Assembly: GCF_001456355.1 (NCBI RefSeq)
Contig: NZ_CP010271.1
Location: forward strand, 3,968,001 to 4,032,000
Direction: 5' to 3'
Length of the DNA stretch: 64,000 nucleotides
From: Mycobacteroides saopaulense
GTDB taxonomy: Bacteria; Actinomycetota; Actinomycetes; Mycobacteriales; Mycobacteriaceae
Notes under the pieces: model-generated
The model's database searches: none
What the model was told of the DNA's origin: nothing
Seen by the model: only the letters and a program-made list of their open reading frames with translations
Position numbers and translations under genes: made by a program
Part shown: piece by piece, positions 51,165-59,967 of the stretch
Numbering within the stretch: position 1 is the stretch's first letter
Layout: each line of letters starts with the position of its first letter

Positions 51165-52487
51165 GTCGATGGGGTCCAGCACCAGGTGTTCGCGCAGCGT
51201 CTCATGCTCGTACCGGCTGCGAAAGGCGCCGCGTTCCTGCAGTAGCGGCACCACGGTGTCCACGAAATCGTCGAGTCCGCCCGGCGTCAGATGCGGCACC
51301 AGGATGAACCCGTCGCAGGCATCGGCCTGGATGTAGCGGTCCACCTCGGCGGCCACCTGCGAGGGCGTGCCGATGAACTGCTGCCGCGAGGTGACCTCCT
51401 TGATCAGCTCACGGATCGAGAGGTTCTTGGCCTCCGCGATCGCCCGGTACTTGGCCGCGATCTCACGCGGATCGCCGTGACGCGCCTTACCCCGGGTGAT
51501 GGAGGCATCACCTGTCGGCTCGACGTCGGGCAACGGACCATCCGGGTCGTATTCGGAAAGATCACGACCCCATACCTGTTCGAGATAGGCGATGGCGGTC
51601 TGCGGGCCCACCTGTTGATCTCGGATGTGCGCCGCCTTCTCGATCGCCTCGTGCTCGGTGTCACCGAGGACGTAGGTGACGCCAGGAAAAACCTTGAGCT
51701 GGTCCGGGTTTCGACCATGTGCGACGGCACGGGCCTTGACGTCGGCGTAGTACTTCTGGCCCGCGGTAATCGAAGAATGGATGGTGAACAACGCGTCGGC
51801 ATGCTTGGAGCCGAAATCGCGCCCGTCGGCCGAATCTCCCGCTTGAAGCAGCACGGGGTGACGTTGCGGAGAGGCGGGAGCCGTCGCGATGCCACGCACG
51901 GTGAACTGCGGGCCACGGTGGTTGACGAGGCGCGGCTCCTCGGCAGCGTCCCAGCTGTCCCAGAATTTGCGTGCCACGGTGAGGAATTCCTCGGCGCGGT
52001 GGTACCGGTCGGCGTGATCCAGGAATCCCCCGCGCCGGAAGTTCTCACCGGTGAAAGCATCGGATGAGGTGACCATGTTCCAGCCGGCCCGCCCGTCCGA
52101 CAGATGATCCAGCGAGGCGAATTGCCTTGCGACATTGAAAGGTTCGTTGAAGGTAGTGTTGATGGTGCCCACCAGCCCGAGCCGCTCGGTGACGGCGCCC
52201 AGCGCCGCCAGCACCGTGAAGGTGTCCGGCCGCCCGACGACGTCCAAGTCGTAGATCCGGTCGCGGTGCTCGCGAAGACGCAGCCCCTCGGCGAGGAAGA
52301 AGAAGTCGAACAGGCCGCGTTCGGCGGTGCGCGCCAGGTGTACGAAGGAGGCGAAGTCGATCTGGCTGCCCGAGGCCGGATCGGACCACACGGTGGTGCT
52401 GTTGACCCCGGGAAAATGGGCAGCAAGGTGAATGGGTTTGCGGTCCTTACCCTCTCGGACCTGAACTGTCTCCGTTGGAGCGGTCAT
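51126..52487 (-). CDS. NtaA/SnaA/DszA-family flavin monooxygenase
   Basis: A 453-aa luciferase-like enzyme from ATG 52487, whose first bases overlap the preceding stop (ATGA). Typical family text: FDFFFLAEGLRL, GLVGTINTTFNEPFNVARQFASLDHLSDGRAGWNMVTS (here cut into pieces), HRGPQFTVRG and PVLLQAGDSADGRDFGSKHADALF. NtaA/SnaA/DszA members use reduced FMN from a partner reductase to cleave C-S or C-N bonds. It is the last gene of the minus-strand run and overlaps the convergent hydrolase by 39 bases. Since fgd1 is nearby, F420 use cannot be excluded. Confidence 0.88.
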   Translation of the reverse strand: MTAPTETVQVREGKDRKPIHLAAHFPGVNSTTVWSDPASGSQIDFASFVHLARTAERGLFDFFFLAEGLRLREHRDRIYDLDVVGRPDTFTVLAALGAVTERLGLVGTINTTFNEPFNVARQFASLDHLSDGRAGWNMVTSSDAFTGENFRRGGFLDHADRYHRAEEFLTVARKFWDSWDAAEEPRLVNHRGPQFTVRGIATAPASPQRHPVLLQAGDSADGRDFGSKHADALFTIHSSITAGQKYYADVKARAVAHGRNPDQLKVFPGVTYVLGDTEHEAIEKAAHIRDQQVGPQTAIAYLEQVWGRDLSEYDPDGPLPDVEPTGDASITRGKARHGDPREIAAKYRAIAEAKNLSIRELIKEVTSRQQFIGTPSQVAAEVDRYIQADACDGFILVPHLTPGGLDDFVDTVVPLLQERGAFRSRYEHETLREHLVLDPIDSFAQGEVDRVAQ

Positions 52488-53599
52488 CAGATCAGCCCCC
52501 ATTCCTTGGCGATCAGCTCATAGGACCTCAGCCGGTCTTCGTGCCGGTGCGTGATGGAGGTGATGACGAGCTCATCGGCACCGGTGACCCTGGCCAAGGT
52601 GTCCAGCCGCTCGGCCACCTGACCGGCATCGCCGACCAACTGGGTGTCGATCCTGTCCGCCGATTGCCGACGCTCCTCATCGGTAAGTGGTTGAGCACCA
52701 TCGGGATTCGGGTAAGGAATGGCACCGTGCCCCGAACGAATCGAGTGCACCCAACGACCGAACGTACTGGTGAGGTGGCGAGCATTGGCCTCGTCATCGG
52801 CGGCCACCGCGTCCGCGGACACGACGACGTACGGCTCGGCCAGCGCCCGGGACGGCCGGAAAGCCGCTCGGTAGGCCTCGACGGCCTCCAGAGTGGACCA
52901 GGGGGTCACGTGATAATTCGCCACGAAGGGTAGGCCGCGCCGCGCGGCGATCTGCGCGGACTCACCCTTGCTGGAACCAAAGAGCCAAAGCGGTAGGTTG
53001 GCACCTTCACCCGGACGGATATGCAGCGCAACACCTTCCGGACTGACATAGCTGCCGTCGAGGAATGCCTGAATATCGGATACCTGCTGGTCGAAGTCGG
53101 CGATCTGTGCACCGGGCTGTTGCAGGGCGCTGACGGTGGCTCGCAGCTTCGGGTTGTCCTTGATCCCGAATTCGGTGGGCGCCTGTGGGATGAACAGACC
53201 GTCGACGTCATGCGCGGCTGCCGGTTCGGGCTTCTGTTCGTTTCCGGCAAGCCGGTCCCTGATGCGGTGCCCGGTGCGCCCGAGCCCGAGATCGATACGG
53301 CCGGGGTACAGCGCATCGAGGATGCCGAAGCTCTCCACGACCGCGGCGGCGGTGGTCGACGCGACCTGAACGGCGCCCGCGCCCACCCGGATCCGCTGAG
53401 TGGCCGCCGCGACATGGGCGATGACCAGGGCGGGAACGGTGCTCGCCACCGCGACGAAGTGATGCTCGGCCAACCAGTAGCGGCGATATCCCCATTGCTC
53501 CGCGTGCTGCGCCAGATCGATCGAGTGACGCAACGCCGTCGCGGCATCCGCCCCTTCGCTGACCGGGGACAGATCGAGCACAGAGAGTGGGACGTTCAT
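52487..53599 (-). CDS. Luciferase-like (LLM class) flavin oxidoreductase, MsnO8/YtmO-like
   Basis: A 370-aa protein from ATG 53599. The start PLSVLDLSPVSEGADAATAL and RYWLAEHHFVAVASTVP are those of the small-alkyl LLM group that includes YtmO of Bacillus subtilis; DALYPGRIDLGLGRTGHR is the usual loop after strand 4. It overlaps the upstream gene by 4 bases and the downstream by 3-4, so all three monooxygenases are translated together. Probably FMNH2-dependent. Confidence 0.88.
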   Translation of the reverse strand: MNVPLSVLDLSPVSEGADAATALRHSIDLAQHAEQWGYRRYWLAEHHFVAVASTVPALVIAHVAAATQRIRVGAGAVQVASTTAAAVVESFGILDALYPGRIDLGLGRTGHRIRDRLAGNEQKPEPAAAHDVDGLFIPQAPTEFGIKDNPKLRATVSALQQPGAQIADFDQQVSDIQAFLDGSYVSPEGVALHIRPGEGANLPLWLFGSSKGESAQIAARRGLPFVANYHVTPWSTLEAVEAYRAAFRPSRALAEPYVVVSADAVAADDEANARHLTSTFGRWVHSIRSGHGAIPYPNPDGAQPLTDEERRQSADRIDTQLVGDAGQVAERLDTLARVTGADELVITSITHRHEDRLRSYELIAKEWGLI

Positions 53600-54723
53600 G
53601 CCGACTTCCTTGCGTAGCGGTTGGTGGCGACGGGCAGGCCCAGCCGTTCGCGCAGGGTGCCGTTTTCATACTCGGCGCGGAACCCGTGATGGGCCTGAAG
53701 AAGGGGCACGAGTTCGTCAACTACGACCGGGACATCCAGCGCGTTGACGGCGGGCCTCAGACGCACACCGTCGATTCCCCATTCGTGCCATTGGGCGATG
53801 AGGTCGGCCAGTTCGGGTGCTTGTCCGGTGAATATGGCTGCATCCGAAGGGAACTCATCCTCACGACCGAATGAGACGACAAGATCCGCCAGCACCTTGA
53901 TGACGCGATGACCAGCGGTGTTGTGCAGTCGGACGGGGATCTCGGCGGCCGAGGCGCCGTCGTGCGGGGTGACGAAGATCAGGTCGGCGTTCTTGGCGGC
54001 GAAGGCCTGGCCGGAGCGGCTACGCGCGAGCGCGGCGACGACCGATTGCCCCTGCGGGGACCTGGGCGTGATGGACGGACCCTTCACCGAGAAGAACCTG
54101 CCCTCGAAGTCGATGTAGTGCAGTTTGTCCCTGTCGATGAAGCGCCCCGTCGCCAGGTCCCGGATCTCGGCGTCGTCCTCCCAGCTGTCCCACAACCGCC
54201 GGACCACTTCCACGGAGTCGGCGGCCTCGTCGAGCAGATCTTGTAGTGGGAGCACCTTGGTGCGCCCGAATGCGTCGGCCTCGTCCTCGGTGTCGGCGAT
54301 GGTCACCTGCCAGCCTGCCCGGCCGCCGGAGACGATGTCCAAGGTCGCGATCGATTTGGAGAGGTGGAACGGCTCGTTATGGGTGGCCGGCGCGGTAGGG
54401 ATGAGCCCGACGTGGTTGGTCACCGGGGCCACCCGGGCGGCGGTCAGTATCGCGTCGAGGCGGCCGCCCGCGGTGCGGCCGAAGGAATCTTCGAACGACA
54501 CGAAATCCAGCAGTCCTTGCTCGGCAAGCTGGACCTGTTGGACCCAATATTTGCCGGTCAAGGGCTGGCCGACGTGTCGATCCGCGGCCGGATGCCATCC
54601 GTGTCCGTCCAGGGCCAAGCCGAGCAGTGTCGTCACGGACTGTTCAACGTCCGAGAGCGCCTCGATGACGGCGTTAATCTCACGCTGAGGGAAACCAGCC
54701 GTCGGCGTGGCTCGTTCCCTCAT
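53596..54723 (-). CDS. Luciferase-like monooxygenase, NtaA/SnaA-type, shorter
   Basis: A 375-aa protein with LDFVSFEDSFGR, VGLIPTAPATHNEPFHLSKSIATLD and SGGRAGWQVTIADTEDEADAFGR, i.e. the NtaA/SnaA/DszA layout, but about 70 residues shorter than the first member, mainly at the C-terminal insert. Start ATG 54723 is 4 bases after the small orf's stop. The ending LGLPVATNRYARKSA mirrors the C-terminal region of the 51126 enzyme (RSRYEHETLREHL versus RAEYENGTLRERL), so the two are related. Confidence 0.86.
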   Translation of the reverse strand: MRERATPTAGFPQREINAVIEALSDVEQSVTTLLGLALDGHGWHPAADRHVGQPLTGKYWVQQVQLAEQGLLDFVSFEDSFGRTAGGRLDAILTAARVAPVTNHVGLIPTAPATHNEPFHLSKSIATLDIVSGGRAGWQVTIADTEDEADAFGRTKVLPLQDLLDEAADSVEVVRRLWDSWEDDAEIRDLATGRFIDRDKLHYIDFEGRFFSVKGPSITPRSPQGQSVVAALARSRSGQAFAAKNADLIFVTPHDGASAAEIPVRLHNTAGHRVIKVLADLVVSFGREDEFPSDAAIFTGQAPELADLIAQWHEWGIDGVRLRPAVNALDVPVVVDELVPLLQAHHGFRAEYENGTLRERLGLPVATNRYARKSA

Positions 54724-54727
54724 GCGT

Positions 54728-54934
54728 TTATCCGCCGAACTCCTCGTCGGCGCGCGGCCGATAGTAGCTCCATGGTTGAAACCGCTCCGGGCGTTGCGAA
54801 ACCATCTCGGACAACAGATCCAGCTGATAGCACGCCTTGTCTGCGTTCCGATCGTCGCCGATAGCGTCCAGTGTCGCCTTGATATCTGCGATGGCCTTAC
54901 GAATCTGCCTGGGCATGTTCATATCCGGATCCAC
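54728..54934 (-). CDS. Small helical protein paired with a nucleotidyltransferase
   Basis: A 68-aa protein from GTG 54934, whose first base is shared with the stop of the upstream nucleotidyltransferase gene. It is rich in Arg, Asp and Met and reads as helical (RQIRKAIADIKATLDAIGDD, then CYQLDLLSEM). It ends in SYYRPRADEEFGG. No known family was recognised. Its fusion-like coupling suggests a partner or regulator of the nucleotidyltransferase. ATG 54922 is an alternative start. Confidence 0.65.
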   Translation of the reverse strand: MDPDMNMPRQIRKAIADIKATLDAIGDDRNADKACYQLDLLSEMVSQRPERFQPWSYYRPRADEEFGG

Positions 54935-55698
54935 TACGCCTCCCAGTGCCGCCGGTAGGTCCGGACCAGCCAGTCGTCGATGACCGCAGAATCCGGTTGC
55001 TCGGGCAAATCGGCCGTCTCCGTCAGATGCTCCAGACGTGCCGTCACCTCATCGAGCCATGCCAGCGCCTCGACCACGGTGTACTTACCGTGCCGGACAT
55101 CCACCAACTGGTCCCGTTCCGGCCGGGGCATGGGCAGGGTAATCCTGCCCTCTTCCATCAGCTCGATTCCCTGGATGCCCAGACGTATTGCGTGATAAGC
55201 GAATTTGGTGTCAAACCCGTATCGCTCGATTAGCTCGGGACGATTGGTCCGGTGCGACAAGTCGCCCGTCAGCCGTCTGCGCTGCGAGTTGAGGTAGCCC
55301 AGGAACTTGCGGCCGGCCATCCGCGAGAGGAACCGCTGCGGATGCCGTTGGATGTCCCGGCCCGCCTCGGTGTTGACCGTGAGCTCCTGATCGGGAATGA
55401 ACAGCAGCAGAAGCACGGTCGGGTTCCCGGCCGCCGCGAGCCTCGCCCACTTACGCAAGGAGTACACGACCAGGTCCAGGTCGCCAGGACCCGACCTGAC
55501 CCCTTCGGCCTGCGTCCGGAAGATGTACTGGTCGAATCGACGCAACCCGATCACGCATTCCGCGGGCTCGATGCACACGCCCATCTCGTCGCGGTCGCCG
55601 TCTCCGGTATTGACCCCGTGCAGGCCGGAGCCCACCTGTCCGCGTAGGACGGTGTTCCCTTCGGCAATCAGCCTGTGTGCCTCACTGGAGTGGATCAT
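54934..55698 (-). CDS. Nucleotidyltransferase (RlaP-like, Pol beta superfamily)
   Basis: A 254-aa protein with the minimal nucleotidyltransferase signature GSGLHG (23-28) followed by two metal-binding acids in GDGDRDEMG (D35, D37) and a third acid in GDLDLVVYSLRKW (about 73-85). The layout GSxxxG-(n)-DxD is that of the RlaP/COG3541-type proteins found in RNA-repair settings and in many actinophages. The C-terminal half is helical with GRKFLGYLNSQRRR. The ATG is inside a large hairpin. The gene interrupts the transporter-acetyltransferase to monooxygenase run. Confidence 0.82.
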   Translation of the reverse strand: MIHSSEAHRLIAEGNTVLRGQVGSGLHGVNTGDGDRDEMGVCIEPAECVIGLRRFDQYIFRTQAEGVRSGPGDLDLVVYSLRKWARLAAAGNPTVLLLLFIPDQELTVNTEAGRDIQRHPQRFLSRMAGRKFLGYLNSQRRRLTGDLSHRTNRPELIERYGFDTKFAYHAIRLGIQGIELMEEGRITLPMPRPERDQLVDVRHGKYTVVEALAWLDEVTARLEHLTETADLPEQPDSAVIDDWLVRTYRRHWEA

Positions 55699-55728
55699 GC
55701 AGGCATTTCATCAGGAAAGGCCTGCATG
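55696..55728. repeat. 14-bp-arm stem-loop covering the nucleotidyltransferase start codon
   Basis: CATGCAGGCATTTC (55696-55709) and GAAAGGCCTGCATG (55715-55728) pair at 13 of 14 positions around a 5-base loop. The first three bases are the complement of the nucleotidyltransferase ATG. It lies 29 bases after the stop of the upstream acetyltransferase on the same strand. It could be an operator, a start-codon-masking RNA structure or a transcript terminator without a T-run. Confidence 0.85.
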
Positions 55729-55756
55729 AGCAATCGAAATTCGCAGCGAGCGCGGC

Positions 55757-56245
55757 CTACAGATCCTTCTCGAACGGATGAATGCCGACCTCCTCGGCGG
55801 ACAGCGTCTGGTCATAGAGCGGTCGGTACCCCGCAGACAGATACAGCGCTTTCGCCTCCGGCTGGCGCGGGCCGGTGGTGAGGTAGATGCGCCGGTAACC
55901 GCGGCTGCGAATCTCCAGTTCCAAGGCGGCCAGGGTGCGCCCCGCCAGTCCTTGACGGCGGTGCGCACTGGAGGTCCAGATGCGTTTGAGCTCAGCGGTA
56001 TCCGCGTCGTACCGCTGGAACGCGCCCCCGGTCACCGCTGCGCCTCCTTGTAATCCGACCAGCAACCCACCGTCTGGCGCGGAGAAGTGAGCGGCCGGAT
56101 AGTTGACCAGAAGATCGTGGTGCTCGGCGAGGGTCCCGCCGTATCGCGTGCTGTACTCGACCGCCAACTCGGCGAGCAACGGAGCGGCCAGCGGATCCTG
56201 CTGCTGCACCGTCACGAACTGCAGCAGATCCTCACACGCCGTCAT
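55757..56245 (-). CDS. GNAT-family N-acetyltransferase
   Basis: A 162-aa acetyltransferase. The acetyl-CoA loop is RRQGLAGRTLAALE (R/Q-x-x-G-x-G/A, about 112-126), after the beta-4 strand ELKRIWTSSAH; ALYLSAGYRPL is the C-terminal signature. It follows the solute-binding gene with a 1-base gap, so it belongs to the ABC operon. In B. subtilis clusters with the same make-up, an acetyltransferase protects the amino group of the imported compound before flavin-dependent cleavage. Confidence 0.9.
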   Translation of the reverse strand: MTACEDLLQFVTVQQQDPLAAPLLAELAVEYSTRYGGTLAEHHDLLVNYPAAHFSAPDGGLLVGLQGGAAVTGGAFQRYDADTAELKRIWTSSAHRRQGLAGRTLAALELEIRSRGYRRIYLTTGPRQPEAKALYLSAGYRPLYDQTLSAEEVGIHPFEKDL

Positions 56246-56246
56246 G

Positions 56247-57179
56247 TCATCCTTGTCTCGGTAGGCCGCGGGGATTGACTTCGGACTGCCTCACCGCCTC
56301 GTTCTCCAATCCCCAGCGCTGCAACACCTTACGATACGTGCCGCTGGCAATGGCATGGTTGACCGCATCGGCGATCGGGGCCACCAGCCCGTTGTCCTTC
56401 TTGGTGAGCACTGCGATCTCCCCCTGCAGCGCCTCCCCCGCACCCGAGAAGGTGCCGATCAATTTGGTCTGCCCGGTCGCCCCCGAATGGAAGACCGCCG
56501 TCGGGTTGGGTCCCACATAGGCGTCGATGCGCCCGGAGGCCAGTGCCAGGTAGTAGCCGGTGGTCTGCTGAAAGTACTTGAGATCGGCAGGGGGAAGACC
56601 TGCCGCGACATTCTCTTCGTTCCACCGGACCAACAACGCCTCCTGGTTGGTACCCGACCCGACACCGATGGTCCTACCGGCGATATCCCGGGCACCCTTG
56701 ACTGTCCAATCCAGCGACCGTCGCGCCTCGAAGGTGACATTGTCCAAACGGTATGTCGCGAAGTCGAACTTCTCCTTGCGCTCCTCGGTAACCGTCACAT
56801 TCGAGATGAACGCATCGACCTCACCGGAATCCACCTTGACGAAATTCTGCGCCCAATCGGCCGAACGCAGATCGACCCGCAGACCCAGAATATCGGCCAC
56901 CAGATAGGCGATGTCCGTCTCGATCCCGATCATGGTCTTGTCGTCATCGGCGTAGAAACGCAGTGGCGGTGCGGAATTGGCGTCCCCGGTGACAATCAGG
57001 GTGCCGCGTTTACGGATCGCTTCAGGCACCTCGGCGGCGATCGCGTCCACCGTCGCGGCGCGCACCCGGTCCTGCTGCGGGCTCAGATTGAAGGCAGCGG
57101 ACGTACCCGGCTCCGTGCTCTCGGCACACCCGGTGAGCGTGATCATCGCCGCGCAGCACAGTGCGATAAAGCTTTTCAC
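56247..57179 (-). CDS. ABC transporter solute-binding lipoprotein (amino-acid type)
   Basis: A 310-aa type-II periplasmic-binding lipoprotein, lipobox LTGC with Cys near residue 18. GTLIVTGDANSAPPLRFYADDDKTMIGIETDIAYLVADILG (given only in part here) and VDAFISNVTVTEERKEKFDFATYRL are typical of polar amino acid (PAAT) binding proteins, which include cystine and S-compound binders. Its start overlaps the ATPase end by 4 bases. Confidence 0.92.
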   Translation of the reverse strand: MKSFIALCCAAMITLTGCAESTEPGTSAAFNLSPQQDRVRAATVDAIAAEVPEAIRKRGTLIVTGDANSAPPLRFYADDDKTMIGIETDIAYLVADILGLRVDLRSADWAQNFVKVDSGEVDAFISNVTVTEERKEKFDFATYRLDNVTFEARRSLDWTVKGARDIAGRTIGVGSGTNQEALLVRWNEENVAAGLPPADLKYFQQTTGYYLALASGRIDAYVGPNPTAVFHSGATGQTKLIGTFSGAGEALQGEIAVLTKKDNGLVAPIADAVNHAIASGTYRKVLQRWGLENEAVRQSEVNPRGLPRQG

Positions 57180-57937
57180 GAAAGCACTTTCGACAAGAAC
57201 CCGACGGTTCGCGGATGCGACGGATTGTCCAGCACGTGAGCAGGCGGGCCCTGCTCGACGATCGCACCACGATCCATGAACACCACCGTGTCGGCGATCT
57301 CCCGGGCCAGACCGATCTCATGCGTCACGATCACCAGAGTGGCGCCGTCCCGCGCGAGCTGACGGATCACATCGAGCACCTCGGTGACCAGCTCGGGATC
57401 GAGGGCCGAGGTGGGCTCGTCGAACAGAATCACCTTGGGCCGCATCGCCAGGGCTCGCGCGATCGCCACCCGCTGTTGCTGGCCGCCGGAGAGCCTGCGC
57501 GGATACTCCCCGGCCTTGTCGGCGACCCCGACGCGCTCCAGTAGGCGCGTCGCCTCGGAGATGAGTTCGGCCCGCGGCGCCCGCCGTGCGGCCAACGGCG
57601 CCTCGACGACGTTCTCCAGCACCGTCAAATGCGGGAAGAGATTGAAGTTCTGAAACACGAAACCGACCTGGGAACGCTGACGCAGAATGGCGCGCTCCGA
57701 AAGTTCGTAGAGCACCGACCCCCGCTGCCGGTATCCGATGAGCTCGCCGTCGATGCGAATCGTCCCCGCATCCACCTTTTCCAGGTGGTTCAGCGTGCGC
57801 AGCAGAGTCGACTTACCCGAACCCGACGGGCCGATGATGACCGTTACTTCCCCCTGCCGCACCGTCAGATCCACGTCCCGCAGCGCCGCGACCTGCCCAT
57901 AGGACTTGCGCACCCCGCGTACCTCGATGGTGCTCAC
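57176..57937 (-). CDS. Polar amino acid ABC transporter ATP-binding protein
   Basis: About 253 aa from GTG 57937; a far longer frame upstream runs across the permease and is rejected. Walker [10 protein letters not shown] (about 38-46), Q-loop [15 protein letters not shown], signature [17 protein letters not shown], Walker [16 protein letters not shown] and the switch His VTHEIGLA are perfect. This is the GlnQ/HisP class. It overlaps the permease start by 4 bases and partners with the 56247 binding protein. Confidence 0.96.
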   Translation of the reverse strand: MSTIEVRGVRKSYGQVAALRDVDLTVRQGEVTVIIGPSGSGKSTLLRTLNHLEKVDAGTIRIDGELIGYRQRGSVLYELSERAILRQRSQVGFVFQNFNLFPHLTVLENVVEAPLAARRAPRAELISEATRLLERVGVADKAGEYPRRLSGGQQQRVAIARALAMRPKVILFDEPTSALDPELVTEVLDVIRQLARDGATLVIVTHEIGLAREIADTVVFMDRGAIVEQGPPAHVLDNPSHPRTVGFLSKVLS

Positions 57938-58815
57938 CGATGCGCCCCGCGACCGTAATGCCGTTCGATGTAGTACTGCACCACGGTCAGCACCGAGGTG
58001 ATGACGATGTACCAGACCGTGGCCACCATGAGCAGGGGCACCACACGTCCGTTGCGCCCGAAGATGACCTGCACCTGGTAGAAGAGGTCGGCAATGGCCA
58101 TGGTGGACACGATGGATGTGCCCTTGACCAGACTGATCACCTCGTTGGCCGCGTTGGGCATGACCGACCGCATGGCCTGCGGCAGCACGATCCGGAAGAA
58201 CTGGCGGCGGCGGGGAATACCCAGGGCCGCGGCCGCTTCCAGCTGCCCCTCGTCGACGGACAGGATGCCTCCCCGGATGATCTCGGCGAAGTAGGCGCCC
58301 TGATGCAGGGTCAAGCCGATCACCGCTGCGGTAAGCCCGCTGAGCAATTCGTTGGTATCGACGGTGATCAGGCTCGGACCGAAAGGGATTCCGAAGCTGA
58401 TGGTGTCGTACAGGTAGGCGATGTTGAACCAGAACAGCAGCTGCACGATCAACGGTATGGACCGAAAAATCCACACGTAGGTCCATGAGATCGCCTGTAA
58501 CACACGGTTCTTGGAAAGACGTGCGGCCGCCAGCGCCACGCCGAGCACAAAGCCTAGTACCGTGCCGTAGATGGTCAGCCGGATGGTGAGCCACAATGCG
58601 GCCAACACCGATTTGGCGGTGAAGTACCGCGCGAAGGTGGACCAATCCCATCCGGGGTTGCGCACCAGACCGTGCACGAACATGGCGACCAAGAGCAGCG
58701 CCACGGCCGACAGGATCCAATTACCCGGCCGCGGCCGCCGCCGCACCCGCAGCACCGGCTCGGCGGACTCCACAGACACCTGAGCACGTGGCGGCGCAGC
58801 AGGTGCCGATGTCAT
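57934..58815 (-). CDS. Polar amino acid ABC transporter permease
   Basis: A 293-aa HisM-family permease. About five helices are visible in the C-terminal 220 residues, and the EAA loop is EGQLEAAAALGIPRRRQFFRIVLPQAM in outline (about residues 195-222). A Pro/Arg-rich N-terminal tail of about 30 residues precedes the first helix. One permease gene only, so it is probably a homodimer. First gene of the minus-strand run; the gap 58816-58939 separates it from the divergent F420-type gene. Confidence 0.94.
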   Translation of the reverse strand: MTSAPAAPPRAQVSVESAEPVLRVRRRPRPGNWILSAVALLLVAMFVHGLVRNPGWDWSTFARYFTAKSVLAALWLTIRLTIYGTVLGFVLGVALAAARLSKNRVLQAISWTYVWIFRSIPLIVQLLFWFNIAYLYDTISFGIPFGPSLITVDTNELLSGLTAAVIGLTLHQGAYFAEIIRGGILSVDEGQLEAAAALGIPRRRQFFRIVLPQAMRSVMPNAANEVISLVKGTSIVSTMAIADLFYQVQVIFGRNGRVVPLLMVATVWYIVITSVLTVVQYYIERHYGRGAHR

Positions 58816-58939
58816 GTCGTCGAACCTAGGAACACCGACCAGTGCACAACAGTCTTTGGCTCCCGGCGAATCGAACGGCGACTATCCGTCAGGTTCGCAC
58901 CCGGGAAGCATCCGTGCCCCTCCGGTGTTCAAATGGACC

Positions 58940-59335
58940 ATGCCAGAAATCCCCGCAGGCTTCGAAGATCTCCTGGAACAACGGCTCTACGGCCATTTGG
59001 CCACGGTCGGTGGCGACGGCTCCGCGCAGTCCAGCCCCATGTGGTTCAGCTGGGACGGCGAGCGGGTGCGATTCACCCACACCAACAAGCGGGCCAAGTT
59101 CCGCAACGTCCAGGCCGAGCCGCGGGTCGCCTTCTCGATCCTGGACCCCACCAACCCCTACCGGTACCTGGAAGTGCGGGGCACCATCGACCAGATCGAC
59201 GATGACCCGACGGGATCGTTCATCCAGGAACTGGCGCATCTGTACCAGGCACCATGGGCCGGGCAGAGCACCGGCGACGAGGCCGACCGAGTCATCCTGT
59301 ACCTGCGGCCCACCAAGTTCGTGAGCCACGGCTAG
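58940..59335 (+). CDS. PPOX-class F420-dependent protein (Rv1155-like)
   Basis: A 131-aa split-barrel protein from ATG 58940; a frame start at 58814 lies inside the permease promoter. The sequence LYGHLATVGGDGSAQSSPMWFSW and VRFTHTNKRAKFRNVQAEPRVAF follows the F420-binding PPOX group (TIGR03618). These bind F420 rather than FMN in mycobacteria. It stands alone, divergent from the ABC operon and convergent with the TetR gene, overlapping its stop by 4 bases. Substrate unknown. Confidence 0.88.
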   Translation: MPEIPAGFEDLLEQRLYGHLATVGGDGSAQSSPMWFSWDGERVRFTHTNKRAKFRNVQAEPRVAFSILDPTNPYRYLEVRGTIDQIDDDPTGSFIQELAHLYQAPWAGQSTGDEADRVILYLRPTKFVSHG

Positions 59336-59946
59336 GGCAGCGGCCCCAATACCTGCATACACATATCGGTTGCTCTGACACCAAGATCTGCTGCGCTACA
59401 CCTATTTTCATCGCTGAGCCAATCTTCCATCATGAGGGTAACGCCGCCCACGCAGAACACAGCGGCATCGTGCTTGGCGACGTGCTCTCGCTCATCGGGG
59501 GTGATGGTCAGCAGTATCGCGTGCGCTATCCGATGCTGGATCTCACGCCGTTGGGCGACCAAACCCGCGAATCCGGCGAGATCGGACGTCAGTATCCGTA
59601 GCACCGCACCGTCTGCCACGGAGTGCTCCAGGTAGGCGGTGAGCCCGGCGGTGAGCTGGGCATGCGGGTTATCGGGAGCCTTCATTCCCGCCTCCGTCAT
59701 GGCCCCGAACAACTCGGTGAAGACTTCCTCCACAATCTTGAGTACCAGGTCATGGACCGTGGCGAACTCTTCGTAGAAATATCGGTCCGTCAGCCGGGTC
59801 CGGGCACAGACGCCGCGTACCGTCACCGCGCCCAATCCGTTGTCACGCCACAACTCTCGACCGGCCAACACCAGTGCGGTGCGCCGCTCGTCGCGCCGCT
59901 GCTCCCGCGTCTTTCCTCCGTACTTGCGGTGCACCTGCCCATTCAT
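59332..59946 (-). CDS. TetR-family transcriptional regulator
   Basis: About 204 aa from ATG 59946 (MNGQVHRKYGGKTREQ). The N-terminal helix-turn-helix contains RDNGLGAVTVRGVCARTRLTDRYFYEEF (about 31-58), where TxRYFYxxF is the TetR signature. The C-terminal ligand domain is unassigned. It is divergent from the carotenoid oxygenase gene, so it is the likely repressor of that gene, and maybe of itself. Confidence 0.88.
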   Translation of the reverse strand: MNGQVHRKYGGKTREQRRDERRTALVLAGRELWRDNGLGAVTVRGVCARTRLTDRYFYEEFATVHDLVLKIVEEVFTELFGAMTEAGMKAPDNPHAQLTAGLTAYLEHSVADGAVLRILTSDLAGFAGLVAQRREIQHRIAHAILLTITPDEREHVAKHDAAVFCVGGVTLMMEDWLSDENRCSAADLGVRATDMCMQVLGPLP

Positions 59947-59967
59947 CACACTCCGCCGTCTTTCGTA

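Noticed and set aside
57938..58720. N-terminal extension of the ABC ATPase to 514 aa
   Set aside because: The extra residues are an out-of-frame reading of the permease gene; the GTG at 57937 gives the normal 253-aa ATPase with 4-base overlap.
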